Below, in pieces: positions 1 through 8,473 of a DNA stretch of 64,000 nucleotides. The position numbers were made by a program, and so were the translations under genes. The notes under the pieces are model-generated. The model did no database searches. It was not told where the DNA came from and saw only the letters and a list, made by a program, of their open reading frames with translations. The stretch covers positions 111,050-175,049 of the forward strand of contig CAWDHW010000016.1 of assembly GCA_963802205.1 (NCBI GenBank), written 5' to 3'. Source of the stretch: DYRB01 sp963802205 (lineage in GTDB: Bacteria; Pseudomonadota; Gammaproteobacteria; Chromatiales; Chromatiaceae). Within the stretch, counting starts at the first letter, position 1; every line of letters begins with the position of its first letter.

Positions 1-154
1 CATCCATCGATGGGTTCTCGACAACAGGGGAGGGGTAGCATCGGGGCGCCAGGTATTGAGCGCAAGTTGCAGAGGTGCGGGACCATGCCCGATGCCTGGG
101 GTCAGCAGTTCTGGGCCGTGGCGGGCGGCCGGCGATCCGGGGTGCACTGGGGAA

Positions 155-1126
155 TCAGATGTTGAGCCCAGGGTCTGGTTCGGGCGGCCTGGCCCCGCCA
201 TGCGGAAACCTCGCACACCAGGCCTCGATGATGCCCCGCACCTCGTCCGGGCGCTCGGTCAGGGGCCAGTGATGGCACTGGATCGGGCGGACCTGGACGG
301 CCGGGCTGCCGCCGAGCAGGGCCGCCGTCTGCTGCGGGTCGGCAAAGGTCCCGGCCGTAGACAGCAAGACCAGGACCGGTATCCCCAGGGTCTGCGGCAG
401 CGGCGCCGGTCGGAAGAGTTCGACCAGATCCTGGAGGTAGACCGCCAGGGGGATATGGCGCAGATCGGCCCAGGCGGAGCTGTACTGGCGAATGAAGGCG
501 GCCTGGCCCCCTCGTGACTGCAACGCCAAACGGACCCCCCGGTCGAGCTCGCGCAGATCCCGCCGTGGTAGATCGCGCCGGTAAATCCCCAGCGCGTTGA
601 GCCCCCGCACCAGGGCCGCGCTTGCCGCTAGCAGGGGGCCGACCAGGCGCAGCAGCCTCCAGCGGCCCCGCAGGGCCGCGCGCAGGGTCGGATCGATCAG
701 GCCGATCCCTGCAACACGATGTGGAGCGCGGGCCGCGAAGTGCAGGGCGACCTGTGCGCCCAGGCTGTGCCCGATCACCAGGGCACGCGCCTGCCCTGTG
801 GCGTCGAGCAACGCGCTGAGGTCATCGCACCAGAGCTCCAGCCCGATGCGGTGCCGCGTCATGGAATCGCCATGGCCCCGCAGATCCAGGCGGATCACCG
901 AGTGCGTCCGGGTGAGGCTCGTGTGCTCCACGAACTCGCTCCAGCGCGTCAGGTTGCTGGCCAGACCATGGATCAACAGCAGGGCTGGGGCCTCCCCGGG
1001 CTGCGTCGGCTCGGTGATCCGATAGGCGATTCGGGTGCCGTCTGGTCTGCGCAGGTGTCTGGCCTGTTCTTGATACAAGGCTCCTCCAGCACTTTGGTGT
1101 GGGTTTGACTCCGAGGCCGAACCCAT
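155..1126 (-). CDS. alpha/beta hydrolase
   Basis: A 323-residue protein with the alpha/beta-hydrolase fold signatures in order: an oxyanion-hole HG near residues 53-54 (LLIHGLASN), the DLRGHGDS strand-turn near 81-88, and the nucleophile elbow GHSLG at 119-123 with Ser121 as the likely nucleophile. A histidine in CHHWPLTERPDEV near the C-terminus fits the catalytic base. No signal peptide or membrane segment is seen, so it is probably cytosolic. The substrate cannot be told from sequence; esterase, lactonase or haloperoxidase-like roles are all possible. It is divergent from the cytochrome operon that follows. Family is sure; specific function is not. Confidence 0.85.
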   Translation of the reverse strand: MGSASESNPHQSAGGALYQEQARHLRRPDGTRIAYRITEPTQPGEAPALLLIHGLASNLTRWSEFVEHTSLTRTHSVIRLDLRGHGDSMTRHRIGLELWCDDLSALLDATGQARALVIGHSLGAQVALHFAARAPHRVAGIGLIDPTLRAALRGRWRLLRLVGPLLAASAALVRGLNALGIYRRDLPRRDLRELDRGVRLALQSRGGQAAFIRQYSSAWADLRHIPLAVYLQDLVELFRPAPLPQTLGIPVLVLLSTAGTFADPQQTAALLGGSPAVQVRPIQCHHWPLTERPDEVRGIIEAWCARFPHGGARPPEPDPGLNI

Positions 1127-1383
1127 GGGTTGGCAGAAAGGCCGCTGTGGCGTCAGGATACCCCTGGCCAGGGCCCAATCTGCGTTTCCGTTGACCTGGG
1201 CCGGCGTTCGAGACCCCGCGTGTGCGGATATGCTAGCCTCGGAATCGCGCCCAGAGCCCTTGGCCGTGTCGGTGTTCGGAATGACAGGGACGCCGCGTTC
1301 GCACCGCCTGGTGTTGGTCCTGCCAAGGGCGGTGGCCTGAGCCCCCGAGTCCTTCCATGTGTCGAATCGAGGAGGAGTGCTTC

Positions 1384-3003
1384 GTGATCAGTCCCAGACC
1401 CATTGCCACCTGCCTAGGGCTGCTCCTGCTGCTCGGGCTGGTCCAGGCCGGCGCGACGCCGACCCCAGCCGCGGCGCCGCCTGTCAAGCCGGAGTCTACG
1501 GCCGACCATAGCAAGTTCAAGGAGTTGCAGGGGCCCTTCGCGAGCGGTCCCGAGGTGACCCAGGCGTGCCTCGGTTGCCACACGGAGGCGGCCAAGCAGG
1601 TCCACAAGTCCATCCACTGGACCTGGGAGCTGAACAACCCGGACACTGGCCAGCGGCTGGGCAAGAAGCATTTGGTCAACAGCTACTGCGTCAGCATCAC
1701 CTCCAACTATGCCCGCTGCACCAGTTGCCACGTCGGCTACGGCTGGAAGGACGGCGCCTTCGACTTCAGCTCCGAACAGAACGTGGACTGTCTGGTCTGC
1801 CACGACACCACCGGGGCCTATAAGAAGTTTCCCACCGGGGCCGGGCACCCGGCCTATCAGGACACCGAGTTCGGCGGCAAACCCGTCAAGGCCGTGGACC
1901 TGGTGCAGGTCGCCCAGCAGGTCGGGCGCACCAGCCGCGCCACCTGCGGGGCCTGCCACTTCAGCGGCGGCGGCGGGGACGGGGTCAAGCACGGCGACAT
2001 GGACACCTCGCTCGGCAAGCCCGGTGAGGCCCTGGACGTCCACATGAACGCCGAGGGGCTCAACTACAGTTGCGCCACCTGCCACACCTTCATCAACCAC
2101 CAGTCCACCGGCAGCCGCTATGCGGTGACGGCCAAGGACGAGACCGGGATTGCCATGCCCGGCGTCAAGGAGACCCGGGCCACCTGCGAGTCCTGCCACG
2201 GCAGTGCGCCGCACCAGCAGGACATCAACAACCGGCTCAACACCCATGTGGACAAGGTCGCCTGCGAGACCTGCCATATCCCCGCCATGGCGCGCGGCGG
2301 CAAGGCCACCAAGACCTGGTGGGATTGGTCCACCGCCGGGCAAAAGGGCGAGGACGGCAAGCCCCTGGTCAAGAAGGATGCCAAGGGCAACGTCACCTAC
2401 GACGGCATGAAGGGGGACTTCGTCTGGGGGGAGAACCTGATCCCTGAGTACTTCTGGTTCGACGGCCAGGTGCGCTACTCCCTGTTGGAAGACAAGATCG
2501 ACGACGCCAAGGGTGTTGCGGAGATCAACAGCATCCGCGGGTCCTACGGCGACCCCAAGGCGCGTATCTGGCCCTTCAAGGTGATGCGCGGCAAGCAGCC
2601 CTACGACACGGAGAACAAGACCCTGCTGGTGGGCCACCTGTTCGGCAAGGACGACGCCGCCTACTGGAAGACCTTCGATTGGGACAAGGCCCTGCGCGCC
2701 GGGATGCAGGAGGCCAAGGCGGTGGGCCAGACCGACGGCGACTACAGCGGCAACTACGCCTTCATCGAAACCAAGATGTACTGGCCCCTGACCCACATGG
2801 TCGCCCCCAAGGAAGAGGCCCTGGACTGTGAGTCCTGCCACAGCCGCGACGGGCGCCTGGCCAAGCTCACCGGGTTCTATCTCCCCGGGCGGGATGCCAA
2901 CGCCTGGATCGATCGGGTCGGCTGGTTCCTGGTCATCGCCACCCTGGCCGGCGTGCTCCTGCACGGTCTGGCTCGCCTGTTCATCCGCCGGCGCAGCGCC
3001 TAG
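1384..3003 (+). CDS. octaheme c-type cytochrome, tetrathionate reductase (OTR) family
   Basis: Eight CxxCH heme motifs lie at about residues 62, 112, 136, 188, 230, 268, 294 and 482 of this 539-residue protein. The HSKFKELQGPF and CTSCHVGYGWKD segments are typical of octaheme tetrathionate reductase-family cytochromes, which reduce tetrathionate, nitrite or hydroxylamine in the periplasm. I chose the GTG at 1384 because GAGGAG lies about 8 bases upstream and translation then starts directly in a signal peptide (ISPRPIATCLGLLLLLGL). The in-frame ATG at 1357 would place that Shine-Dalgarno inside the gene. A hydrophobic helix near residues 508-530 followed by arginines anchors the C-terminus, unlike the soluble family prototype. 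The cytochrome b gene starts 11 bases downstream. The physiological substrate is inferred only by family. Confidence 0.88.
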   Translation: MISPRPIATCLGLLLLLGLVQAGATPTPAAAPPVKPESTADHSKFKELQGPFASGPEVTQACLGCHTEAAKQVHKSIHWTWELNNPDTGQRLGKKHLVNSYCVSITSNYARCTSCHVGYGWKDGAFDFSSEQNVDCLVCHDTTGAYKKFPTGAGHPAYQDTEFGGKPVKAVDLVQVAQQVGRTSRATCGACHFSGGGGDGVKHGDMDTSLGKPGEALDVHMNAEGLNYSCATCHTFINHQSTGSRYAVTAKDETGIAMPGVKETRATCESCHGSAPHQQDINNRLNTHVDKVACETCHIPAMARGGKATKTWWDWSTAGQKGEDGKPLVKKDAKGNVTYDGMKGDFVWGENLIPEYFWFDGQVRYSLLEDKIDDAKGVAEINSIRGSYGDPKARIWPFKVMRGKQPYDTENKTLLVGHLFGKDDAAYWKTFDWDKALRAGMQEAKAVGQTDGDYSGNYAFIETKMYWPLTHMVAPKEEALDCESCHSRDGRLAKLTGFYLPGRDANAWIDRVGWFLVIATLAGVLLHGLARLFIRRRSA

Positions 3004-3014
3004 AGGAGGCTTCC

Positions 3015-3617
3015 ATGCACAAGGTACGGCTCTTTTCGGGGTTCGAGCGCTTCTGGCACCTGGCCCAGTTGATCCTGATCTTCGGACTCCTGGTGACGGG
3101 CTTCAACATTCACGGGACCTGGTCCCTGTTGCCCTTCGAGCAGGCGGTGGACCTGCACACCATCTTCGCCCTGTCCCTGATCGGGCTCTGGGTCTTCGCC
3201 ATCTTCTGGGACCTGACCACCGGGGAGTGGCGCCAGTATGTCCCCACCGGCACCGGGTTGATGCCCATGGTCCTTTACTACGCCTACGGGATTTTCTCCG
3301 GGGAGACCAAACCCTACAAGACCGTGGTCAGCGCCAAGCACAACCCCTTGCAGCGCCTGGCCTACCTGGGCTTCAAGGTGGCCATAGCCCCGGCCCTGTG
3401 GACCACGGGGCTGTTGTTGCTCTTCTACACGGAGTGGAGCACCACGGCGCTGGGTGCCGTCCTGCCCCTGGCCTCCGTGGCCTGGTTGCATGTGGCGGCG
3501 GCCTTCGCCCTGATCCTGTTCCTCATCGGGCACATCTACATGGCCGGGACCACCGGGGACCCCTGGTACTCCCACCTCAAGGCCATGTTTACGGATGGAT
3601 ACGAGGAGGTGGATTGA
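3015..3617 (+). CDS. cytochrome b561-type membrane subunit partner of the octaheme cytochrome
   Basis: A 200-residue integral membrane protein with about four or five helices and conserved histidines (FERFWHLAQ, VDLHTIFA, WLHVAA, IGHIYMA) placed as in the diheme b561/thiosulfate-reductase cytochrome b group. Such subunits move electrons between the quinone pool and periplasmic c-type partners. GAGGAGG lies just upstream of the ATG and the gene follows the octaheme cytochrome by 11 bases, so the two are almost certainly co-translated as one quinone-linked redox complex. The direction of electron flow cannot be read from sequence. Confidence 0.85.
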   Translation: MHKVRLFSGFERFWHLAQLILIFGLLVTGFNIHGTWSLLPFEQAVDLHTIFALSLIGLWVFAIFWDLTTGEWRQYVPTGTGLMPMVLYYAYGIFSGETKPYKTVVSAKHNPLQRLAYLGFKVAIAPALWTTGLLLLFYTEWSTTALGAVLPLASVAWLHVAAAFALILFLIGHIYMAGTTGDPWYSHLKAMFTDGYEEVD

Positions 3618-3897
3618 CGGGGAGGGCGATGCGCTCGGCCTGAGAAACCCTCTCTCGGCGTGGCTCAAGTGGACGCCATGTCCAGGACCGTTTTCCACTG
3701 GGCTTAAGCGTCCCCGCCTTCTTCAATCGTAGCGAGTCGGCGCTGCCCCAGGCTGCGGTGAACCCCTCCGACAGGAGGGGCCTGGCCCCCGCGAGGCACG
3801 CGCAGATCTGCGTACCGGCCGCAACCGTGACCGCCCGGGTGAGTCGCATTTCCGGCGGGCCGCCCCCATCTGGCCATCAGTCTGACCAGGTACCCCG
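3618..3897. other. intergenic region between cytochrome operon and copA
   Basis: About 280 bases without a convincing ORF. It holds a small perfect GC hairpin (CCCCTCC, loop GACA, GGAGGGG at 3763-3780) with no T-run, which could be a weak terminator or an attenuator in the copA leader. I see no clear CueR-type dyad. Confidence 0.4.
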
Positions 3898-6336
3898 ATG
3901 ACTCAAGAAATCCGGATTGGCGTGAGCGGGATGACCTGTGCGTCCTGTGTCGCGCGGGTGGAGCGGGTCCTTGTCCGCCAGTCGGGGGTCGAGTCGGCGG
4001 CGGTCAACCTGGTGGCCGAGACCGCCGTGGTGCGCTTCGACCAGGCGGATGTCCCGCAGTTGCTGGAGGCCGTGCGCGGGGCAGGCTACGAGCCGGTGCT
4101 GGGGTCTGTCACCATCGGTGTCGGCGGTATGACCTGCGCGTCCTGCGTGGCGCGGGTGGAGCGCGCCGTCAAGGCCCTGCCGGGGGTGCTCGACGCGACG
4201 GTGAACCTGAGCACCGAGTCCGCGACGGTCGAGTACCTCCCGAACACGGTCAGCCGCGAGCGCATCGCCCAGGCCATCCGCGAGGCGGGCTACGAACCCG
4301 CCGAGCAGGAGGAAGCGCCGGACGAGACCAAAGCGCGGCAGGCCCGGGAACTCGCCGGTCTGCGTCGGGACCTGATTTTTGCCGCCGCCTTCACCCTGCC
4401 GCTGCTGCTCCTGAGCATGGGGCCCATGCTCCTGGCCGGCCACGGGGGCGCCCCGCATGGCCTGGCCAGCGGGGCGGTCTGGGGTTGGGCGCAACTCGCC
4501 CTGGCCAGCCCGGTCTTGTTCTGGGCAGGGCGGCGTTTTCTCGTCCTCGGCTGGATGGAGCTGCGCCATTTGGCCCCGGGGATGAACAGCCTGGTCATGC
4601 TGGGCAGCTCCGCCGCCTACCTTTATTCCCTCGCGGCCCTGACCGTTCCCGGCCTGTTCCCGGAAGGCACCGCCAACCTCTACTTCGAGGCCTCCGCGGT
4701 CATCGTCACCCTGATCCTGCTCGGGCGCTATCTGGAGGCACTGGCCAAAGGACGCACCTCGCAAGCCATCCGCCGCCTGATGCGCCTGCAACCTAAGACG
4801 GCGCGGGTGGTACGCGCCGGGGAAGAGACGGAGATCCCGGTCGAGGCGGTGGTCCCGGGGGACCTGATCGCGGTGCGCCCCGGGGAGCAAGTCCCGGTGG
4901 ATGGGACCCTGAGCGAGGGCGACAGTCGGGTGGACGAGTCCATGATCAGCGGCGAACCGATGCCGGTGCGCAAGCGGCCGGGGGACGCCGTGGTGGGCGG
5001 GACACTGAATCAGACCGGGTCCTTCCGCTACCGCGCCACCCGGGTGGGGGCGGACATGGTGCTGGCCCAGATCGTCCGCCTGGTGGAGGACGCCCAGGCC
5101 GGCAAGCCGCCGATCCAGCGGGTGGCCGACCGCATCGCGGCGGTGTTCGTCCCCCTGGTGATGGTCGCGGCCCTGGCGACTTTCCTGCTCTGGCTGTGGC
5201 TGGGCCCCGCGCCCGCGTTGAGTTATGCCTTCGTCGCCGCCGTCAGTGTCCTGCTCATCGCCTGCCCCTGCGCCATGGGGCTGGCCACGCCCACGGCGAT
5301 CATGGTGGGCACGGGGCGGGGGGCGGCCCTGGGCATCCTGTTCCGGCGCGGCACCGCCCTGGAGACGCTGGCGCGGGTGGACCAGGTGGTGCTGGACAAG
5401 ACCGGCACCCTGACGCAAGGGCGGCCGGGGCTCACCGATCTGTACGCCTACGGCGCGACCGACGTTGCTGCCCTGACGCTGGCCGCGGCCTGCGAGCGCC
5501 ACAGCGAGCACCCCATCGCCGCCGCCCTGGTCCAGGCGGCCCAGGACCGGGGGCTCGCCGTGCCGGCGGCAGAGGCCGTTGAGGCGGTCCCCGGTTTCGG
5601 CATCCAGGCGCGGGTGGACGGCCGGCAGATCGCCGTCGGGGCGGGCCGCTTCATGGACCGCCTCGGCGTCTCCACCAGCGCGGCAGCCGAGCGGGCAGGG
5701 CGCCTGGCCGAGGAGGGCAAGTCGCCGATCTATGTGGCGGCCGACGGTGTCCTGCTGGCCGTGCTGGCGGTGGCCGACCCCATCAAGGCGAGCAGTCGGG
5801 AGGCGATCGCGCGGCTCCATGCCCTGGGGTTGGGCCTGACCATGCTGACCGGAGACGGGCAGCGCACGGCAACGGCGGTCGCCCGCCTGGTGGGCATAGG
5901 GCGCGTGGTGGCCGAGGTCCTGCCCGCCGACAAGGCGTCGGAGATCAAGCGCTTGCAGGCCGAAGGTCACCGGGTCGCATTCGTCGGCGACGGCATCAAC
6001 GACGCCCCGGCCCTGGCCCAGGCCGACGCCGGCATCGCCATCGGCACGGGCACGGACATCGCGGTAGAGGCGGGGGATGTCATCCTCATGACCGGCGACC
6101 TGACCGCAGTGGCGGATGCGATTGCCCTGGCGCGGCGGACCCTGCGCACCATCCGGCTCAACTTTTTCTGGGCCTATGCCTACAACGTGGCCCTGATCCC
6201 GCTCGCCGCCGGGGCCTTCTACCCCTGGACCGGCTGGCTGCTCGACCCCATGATCGCCGCGGGTGCCATGAGCATCTCGAGCCTGTTCGTCGTCACCAAC
6301 AGCCTGCGCCTGCGGCGCTTCACCCCGATGTCATAG
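3898..6336 (+). CDS. copA: Cu+-exporting P1B-type ATPase CopA
   Basis: An 812-residue P-type ATPase. Two N-terminal heavy-metal-associated domains each carry GMTCASC (residues about 11-17 and 77-83). Then come membrane helices, the actuator loop, the intramembrane CPC metal-binding motif in IACPCAMGLATPT near 454, the phosphorylation loop DKTGTLT near 500, and the hinge GDGINDAPA near 697. This set defines the CopA group, which exports Cu(I) from cytoplasm to periplasm using ATP. Length and domain order are normal. It is followed 59 bases later by the DUF302 gene. With cusBA at 54528-59461 it gives inner- and trans-envelope copper export in one window. Confidence 0.96.
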   Translation: MTQEIRIGVSGMTCASCVARVERVLVRQSGVESAAVNLVAETAVVRFDQADVPQLLEAVRGAGYEPVLGSVTIGVGGMTCASCVARVERAVKALPGVLDATVNLSTESATVEYLPNTVSRERIAQAIREAGYEPAEQEEAPDETKARQARELAGLRRDLIFAAAFTLPLLLLSMGPMLLAGHGGAPHGLASGAVWGWAQLALASPVLFWAGRRFLVLGWMELRHLAPGMNSLVMLGSSAAYLYSLAALTVPGLFPEGTANLYFEASAVIVTLILLGRYLEALAKGRTSQAIRRLMRLQPKTARVVRAGEETEIPVEAVVPGDLIAVRPGEQVPVDGTLSEGDSRVDESMISGEPMPVRKRPGDAVVGGTLNQTGSFRYRATRVGADMVLAQIVRLVEDAQAGKPPIQRVADRIAAVFVPLVMVAALATFLLWLWLGPAPALSYAFVAAVSVLLIACPCAMGLATPTAIMVGTGRGAALGILFRRGTALETLARVDQVVLDKTGTLTQGRPGLTDLYAYGATDVAALTLAAACERHSEHPIAAALVQAAQDRGLAVPAAEAVEAVPGFGIQARVDGRQIAVGAGRFMDRLGVSTSAAAERAGRLAEEGKSPIYVAADGVLLAVLAVADPIKASSREAIARLHALGLGLTMLTGDGQRTATAVARLVGIGRVVAEVLPADKASEIKRLQAEGHRVAFVGDGINDAPALAQADAGIAIGTGTDIAVEAGDVILMTGDLTAVADAIALARRTLRTIRLNFFWAYAYNVALIPLAAGAFYPWTGWLLDPMIAAGAMSISSLFVVTNSLRLRRFTPMS

Positions 6337-6395
6337 CATCAGGCCGCGGTCCAACACCGACGGTCGTCTGCCCAGCCCAGCGAGGAGTTACACCC

Positions 6396-6789
6396 GTGTA
6401 CGCATTTTCCACGACCATCAATGTCCCCTTCGATCAGGCCATCGCCCGGGTCACGCAGGCCCTGAAGGTGGAGGGTTTCGGCGTCCTGACCGACATCGAT
6501 GTCCAGGCGACGATGAAGGCCAAGCTGGGCCTGGACAAGCGGCCCTACCGCATCCTCGGCGCCTGCAACCCGCTGCTCGCCAACCAGGCCATCGAGGCCG
6601 AGCCCGACATCGGACTGCTGCTGCCCTGCAACGTGGTGGTGCGCGAGGAGGCAGACGGCGCCATCGTCGTCGCCTTCATGGACCCGCAAGCGGTGCTGCA
6701 ACTGGTGGAGCAGGCCGGAGGTCGCGGTACTGGCGGCGGAGGTCCGCGGGCGCCTGGACCGGGTGTGCGCCGCGGTCTCGGCGGCTTGA
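6396..6789 (+). pseudogene. DUF302 family protein, frameshifted near its C-terminus
   Basis: The first ~110 residues match a DUF302 domain: TTINVPFDQAIARVTQALK, GFGVLTDIDVQATMK, YRILGACNP and the DIGLLLPCNVVV strand. The open frame then runs on as Gly/Arg-rich low-complexity sequence to 6875, which is not typical. Removing one G of the CCGG at about 6716-6719 restores EVAVLAAEVRGRLDRV and a stop at 6787-6789, the expected DUF302 end. So the gene carries a single-base insertion or a consensus error. DUF302 proteins are small soluble proteins of unknown role, often near metal or sulfur genes. It sits directly after copA. Confidence 0.75.
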
Positions 6790-6871
6790 CGCGCGGCGGG
6801 ACTAAGCCGGCCATGATCGGCTTGGCGCTCGCCCCCACCGGGGACGTCCGGATTCGATCGCGGCGGCATCG

Positions 6872-8008
6872 ATGAAGATCGTCCTGGCGCCGAACGCCTT
6901 TAAGGGCAGCATGACGGCCATGCAGGCGGCCACAGCCATGGGGCAGGGCGTGCGAGCGGCCTTCCCAGGGGCCGAGGTCGTCGCGGTCCCAGTGGCCGAT
7001 GGCGGGGACGGGTTGGCCTCGGTGCTTATCGACGCCCTGGGCGGCGAGGCCCGGGTCGTCACCGTCCGGGGCCCTCTGGGCGCGCCGGTGCAGGCGACCC
7101 TCTGTCTCGTCCCCGCCCTGGGCCTGGCCGCGGTGGAGATGGCCGCCGCGAGCGGCCTGGCGCTGCTCGCGCCCGAGGACCGCAACCCGACCCGCACCAC
7201 CACCTACGGTACCGGCGAGCTCATCCGTGCCGCCCTGGACCTGGGTGCCCGGCGCATCGTGGTCGGCATTGGCGGCAGCGCCACCAACGACGGGGGCATC
7301 GGCATGGCCGCGGCCCTCGGGGTGCGCTTTCTCGATGCCGCCGGCAATCCCGTCGCCCCCGTCGGTGGGGCCCTGGGCCAGATCCGCCGCATCGACATGA
7401 GCGGCCTGGACCCACGCCTGGCCCAACTGTGCTGCGAGGCGATCTGCGACGTGGACAACCCCTTGCTCGGCCCCCGCGGGGCGGCACAGGTCTACGGGCC
7501 TCAAAAGGGCGCGACCCCAGCCCAGGTGGCTGGGCTGGACGCCGGCCTCGCCCACCTGGCGGACCTCATCCTGGCGGACCTGGGGCTCGAGGTCCGGGAC
7601 CTGCCCGGGGCTGGGGCCGCCGGGGGCCTGGGGGCGGGCCTGCGCGCCTTCCTCGGGGCCGACCTGCGCCGCGGGGTGGATCTGGTGCTCGACTTGGTGG
7701 GGCTTGACGCAGCCCTTCCAGGGGCGGATCTCGTCATCACCGGGGAGGGCCGGATCGACTTTCAGACCGCCTTCGGTAAGGCCCCCGCCGGGGTCGCGGG
7801 GCGGGCCAAGGCCAGGGGCATCCCCTGCGTGGCCATTGCTGGAGGGATCGGGGAGCGCCGCTCCGACCTCTACCCGATCGGGATCGATGCCGCTTTTTGC
7901 CTGTGTCCCGGTCCGATGTCCCTGGACCAGGCCATCCAAGACGGTCCGGCGCTGCTGGCGGCGGCAACCGAGCAGGTGGTGCGCTGCTTTTTCCGCGGGC
8001 GCCGTTAG
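6872..8008 (+). CDS. glxK: glycerate 2-kinase (GlxK/GarK type)
   Basis: A 378-residue protein covering the full glycerate kinase family 1 length. The N-terminus KIVLAPNAFKGSMTA, the loop VADGGDGLASVL, VVGIGGSATNDGGIGMAAALG and ITGEGRIDFQTAFGKAP are family hallmarks. It phosphorylates D-glycerate at C2 to give 2-phosphoglycerate, feeding glyoxylate or glycolate carbon into lower glycolysis. It starts 83 bases beyond the restored DUF302 stop, with no obvious strong ribosome-binding site. No partner genes of the glyoxylate route are nearby, so its pathway context here is open. Confidence 0.92.
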   Translation: MKIVLAPNAFKGSMTAMQAATAMGQGVRAAFPGAEVVAVPVADGGDGLASVLIDALGGEARVVTVRGPLGAPVQATLCLVPALGLAAVEMAAASGLALLAPEDRNPTRTTTYGTGELIRAALDLGARRIVVGIGGSATNDGGIGMAAALGVRFLDAAGNPVAPVGGALGQIRRIDMSGLDPRLAQLCCEAICDVDNPLLGPRGAAQVYGPQKGATPAQVAGLDAGLAHLADLILADLGLEVRDLPGAGAAGGLGAGLRAFLGADLRRGVDLVLDLVGLDAALPGADLVITGEGRIDFQTAFGKAPAGVAGRAKARGIPCVAIAGGIGERRSDLYPIGIDAAFCLCPGPMSLDQAIQDGPALLAAATEQVVRCFFRGRR

Positions 8009-8109
8009 CCCATCGCGACTCCCCCCGTCACCCATCCGGGGTAGACCGCCATGTGGTTCGGTTGTCACCGCAGGTCGGGCTGACCCCTGAGGTTGGCCAG
8101 GGCGTTGGC

Positions 8110-8373
8110 GAACTCGAGATACTCGAAGAAGATCGGATTGCCGTGCTGCGAGAAGCGACGGGTCCCGTCCGGCATGTAGCCCGTCCAGACCCTGGACGCG
8201 ATGGACTGACACAGGTCGGTTTTGGTGGAGCGGCAATAGGCGTAGTCGCCGCATTCCGGGATATAGAGCGGGATGACGTGGTCGCCCGGCTTGAGACCCT
8301 TCGCGCCCGGTCCGCACTCCACCACCTCGCAGCCGCCCTCGTGGCCGAGTACGCAGGGGGAGGGTGCTCTCCG
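8110..8373 (-). pseudogene. remnant of class III alcohol dehydrogenase (frmA/adhC-like)
   Basis: On the minus strand this segment reads VLGHEGGCEVVECG, LKPGDHVIPLYIPECGDYAYC, KTDLCQSI and MPDGTRRFSQHGNPIF. These match the zinc-binding part of S-(hydroxymethyl)glutathione dehydrogenase. In the intact enzyme the structural zinc uses four closely spaced cysteines; here only some survive (ECG, YC, LC). Both the N-terminal substrate region and the whole C-terminal NAD-binding half are missing. It is therefore a short decayed fragment, lying between glycerate kinase and the restriction operon, and likely a leftover of a deletion at the island border. Confidence 0.75.
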
Positions 8374-8473
8374 GGTCCGCACCTCCCGGGCTTGCGCAAA
8401 GACCCGCCCCGGGGAAAGATGCGAACAACAAGATGACCCCGGACAGGTGGATCCTTGCAATGAGACGGCTTGG

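Noticed and set aside
3625..3660. TPP-riboswitch-like text (GGGGAG...GCCTGAGAAACCC) upstream of copA
   Set aside because: The later conserved block (GAACCTGAT and pairing partner) is missing and the downstream gene is a copper ATPase, so the match is chance.
3877..5970. 697-codon minus-strand frame opposite copA
   Set aside because: Shadow of the copA coding frame; no domain and unnatural Gln/Gly/Arg composition.
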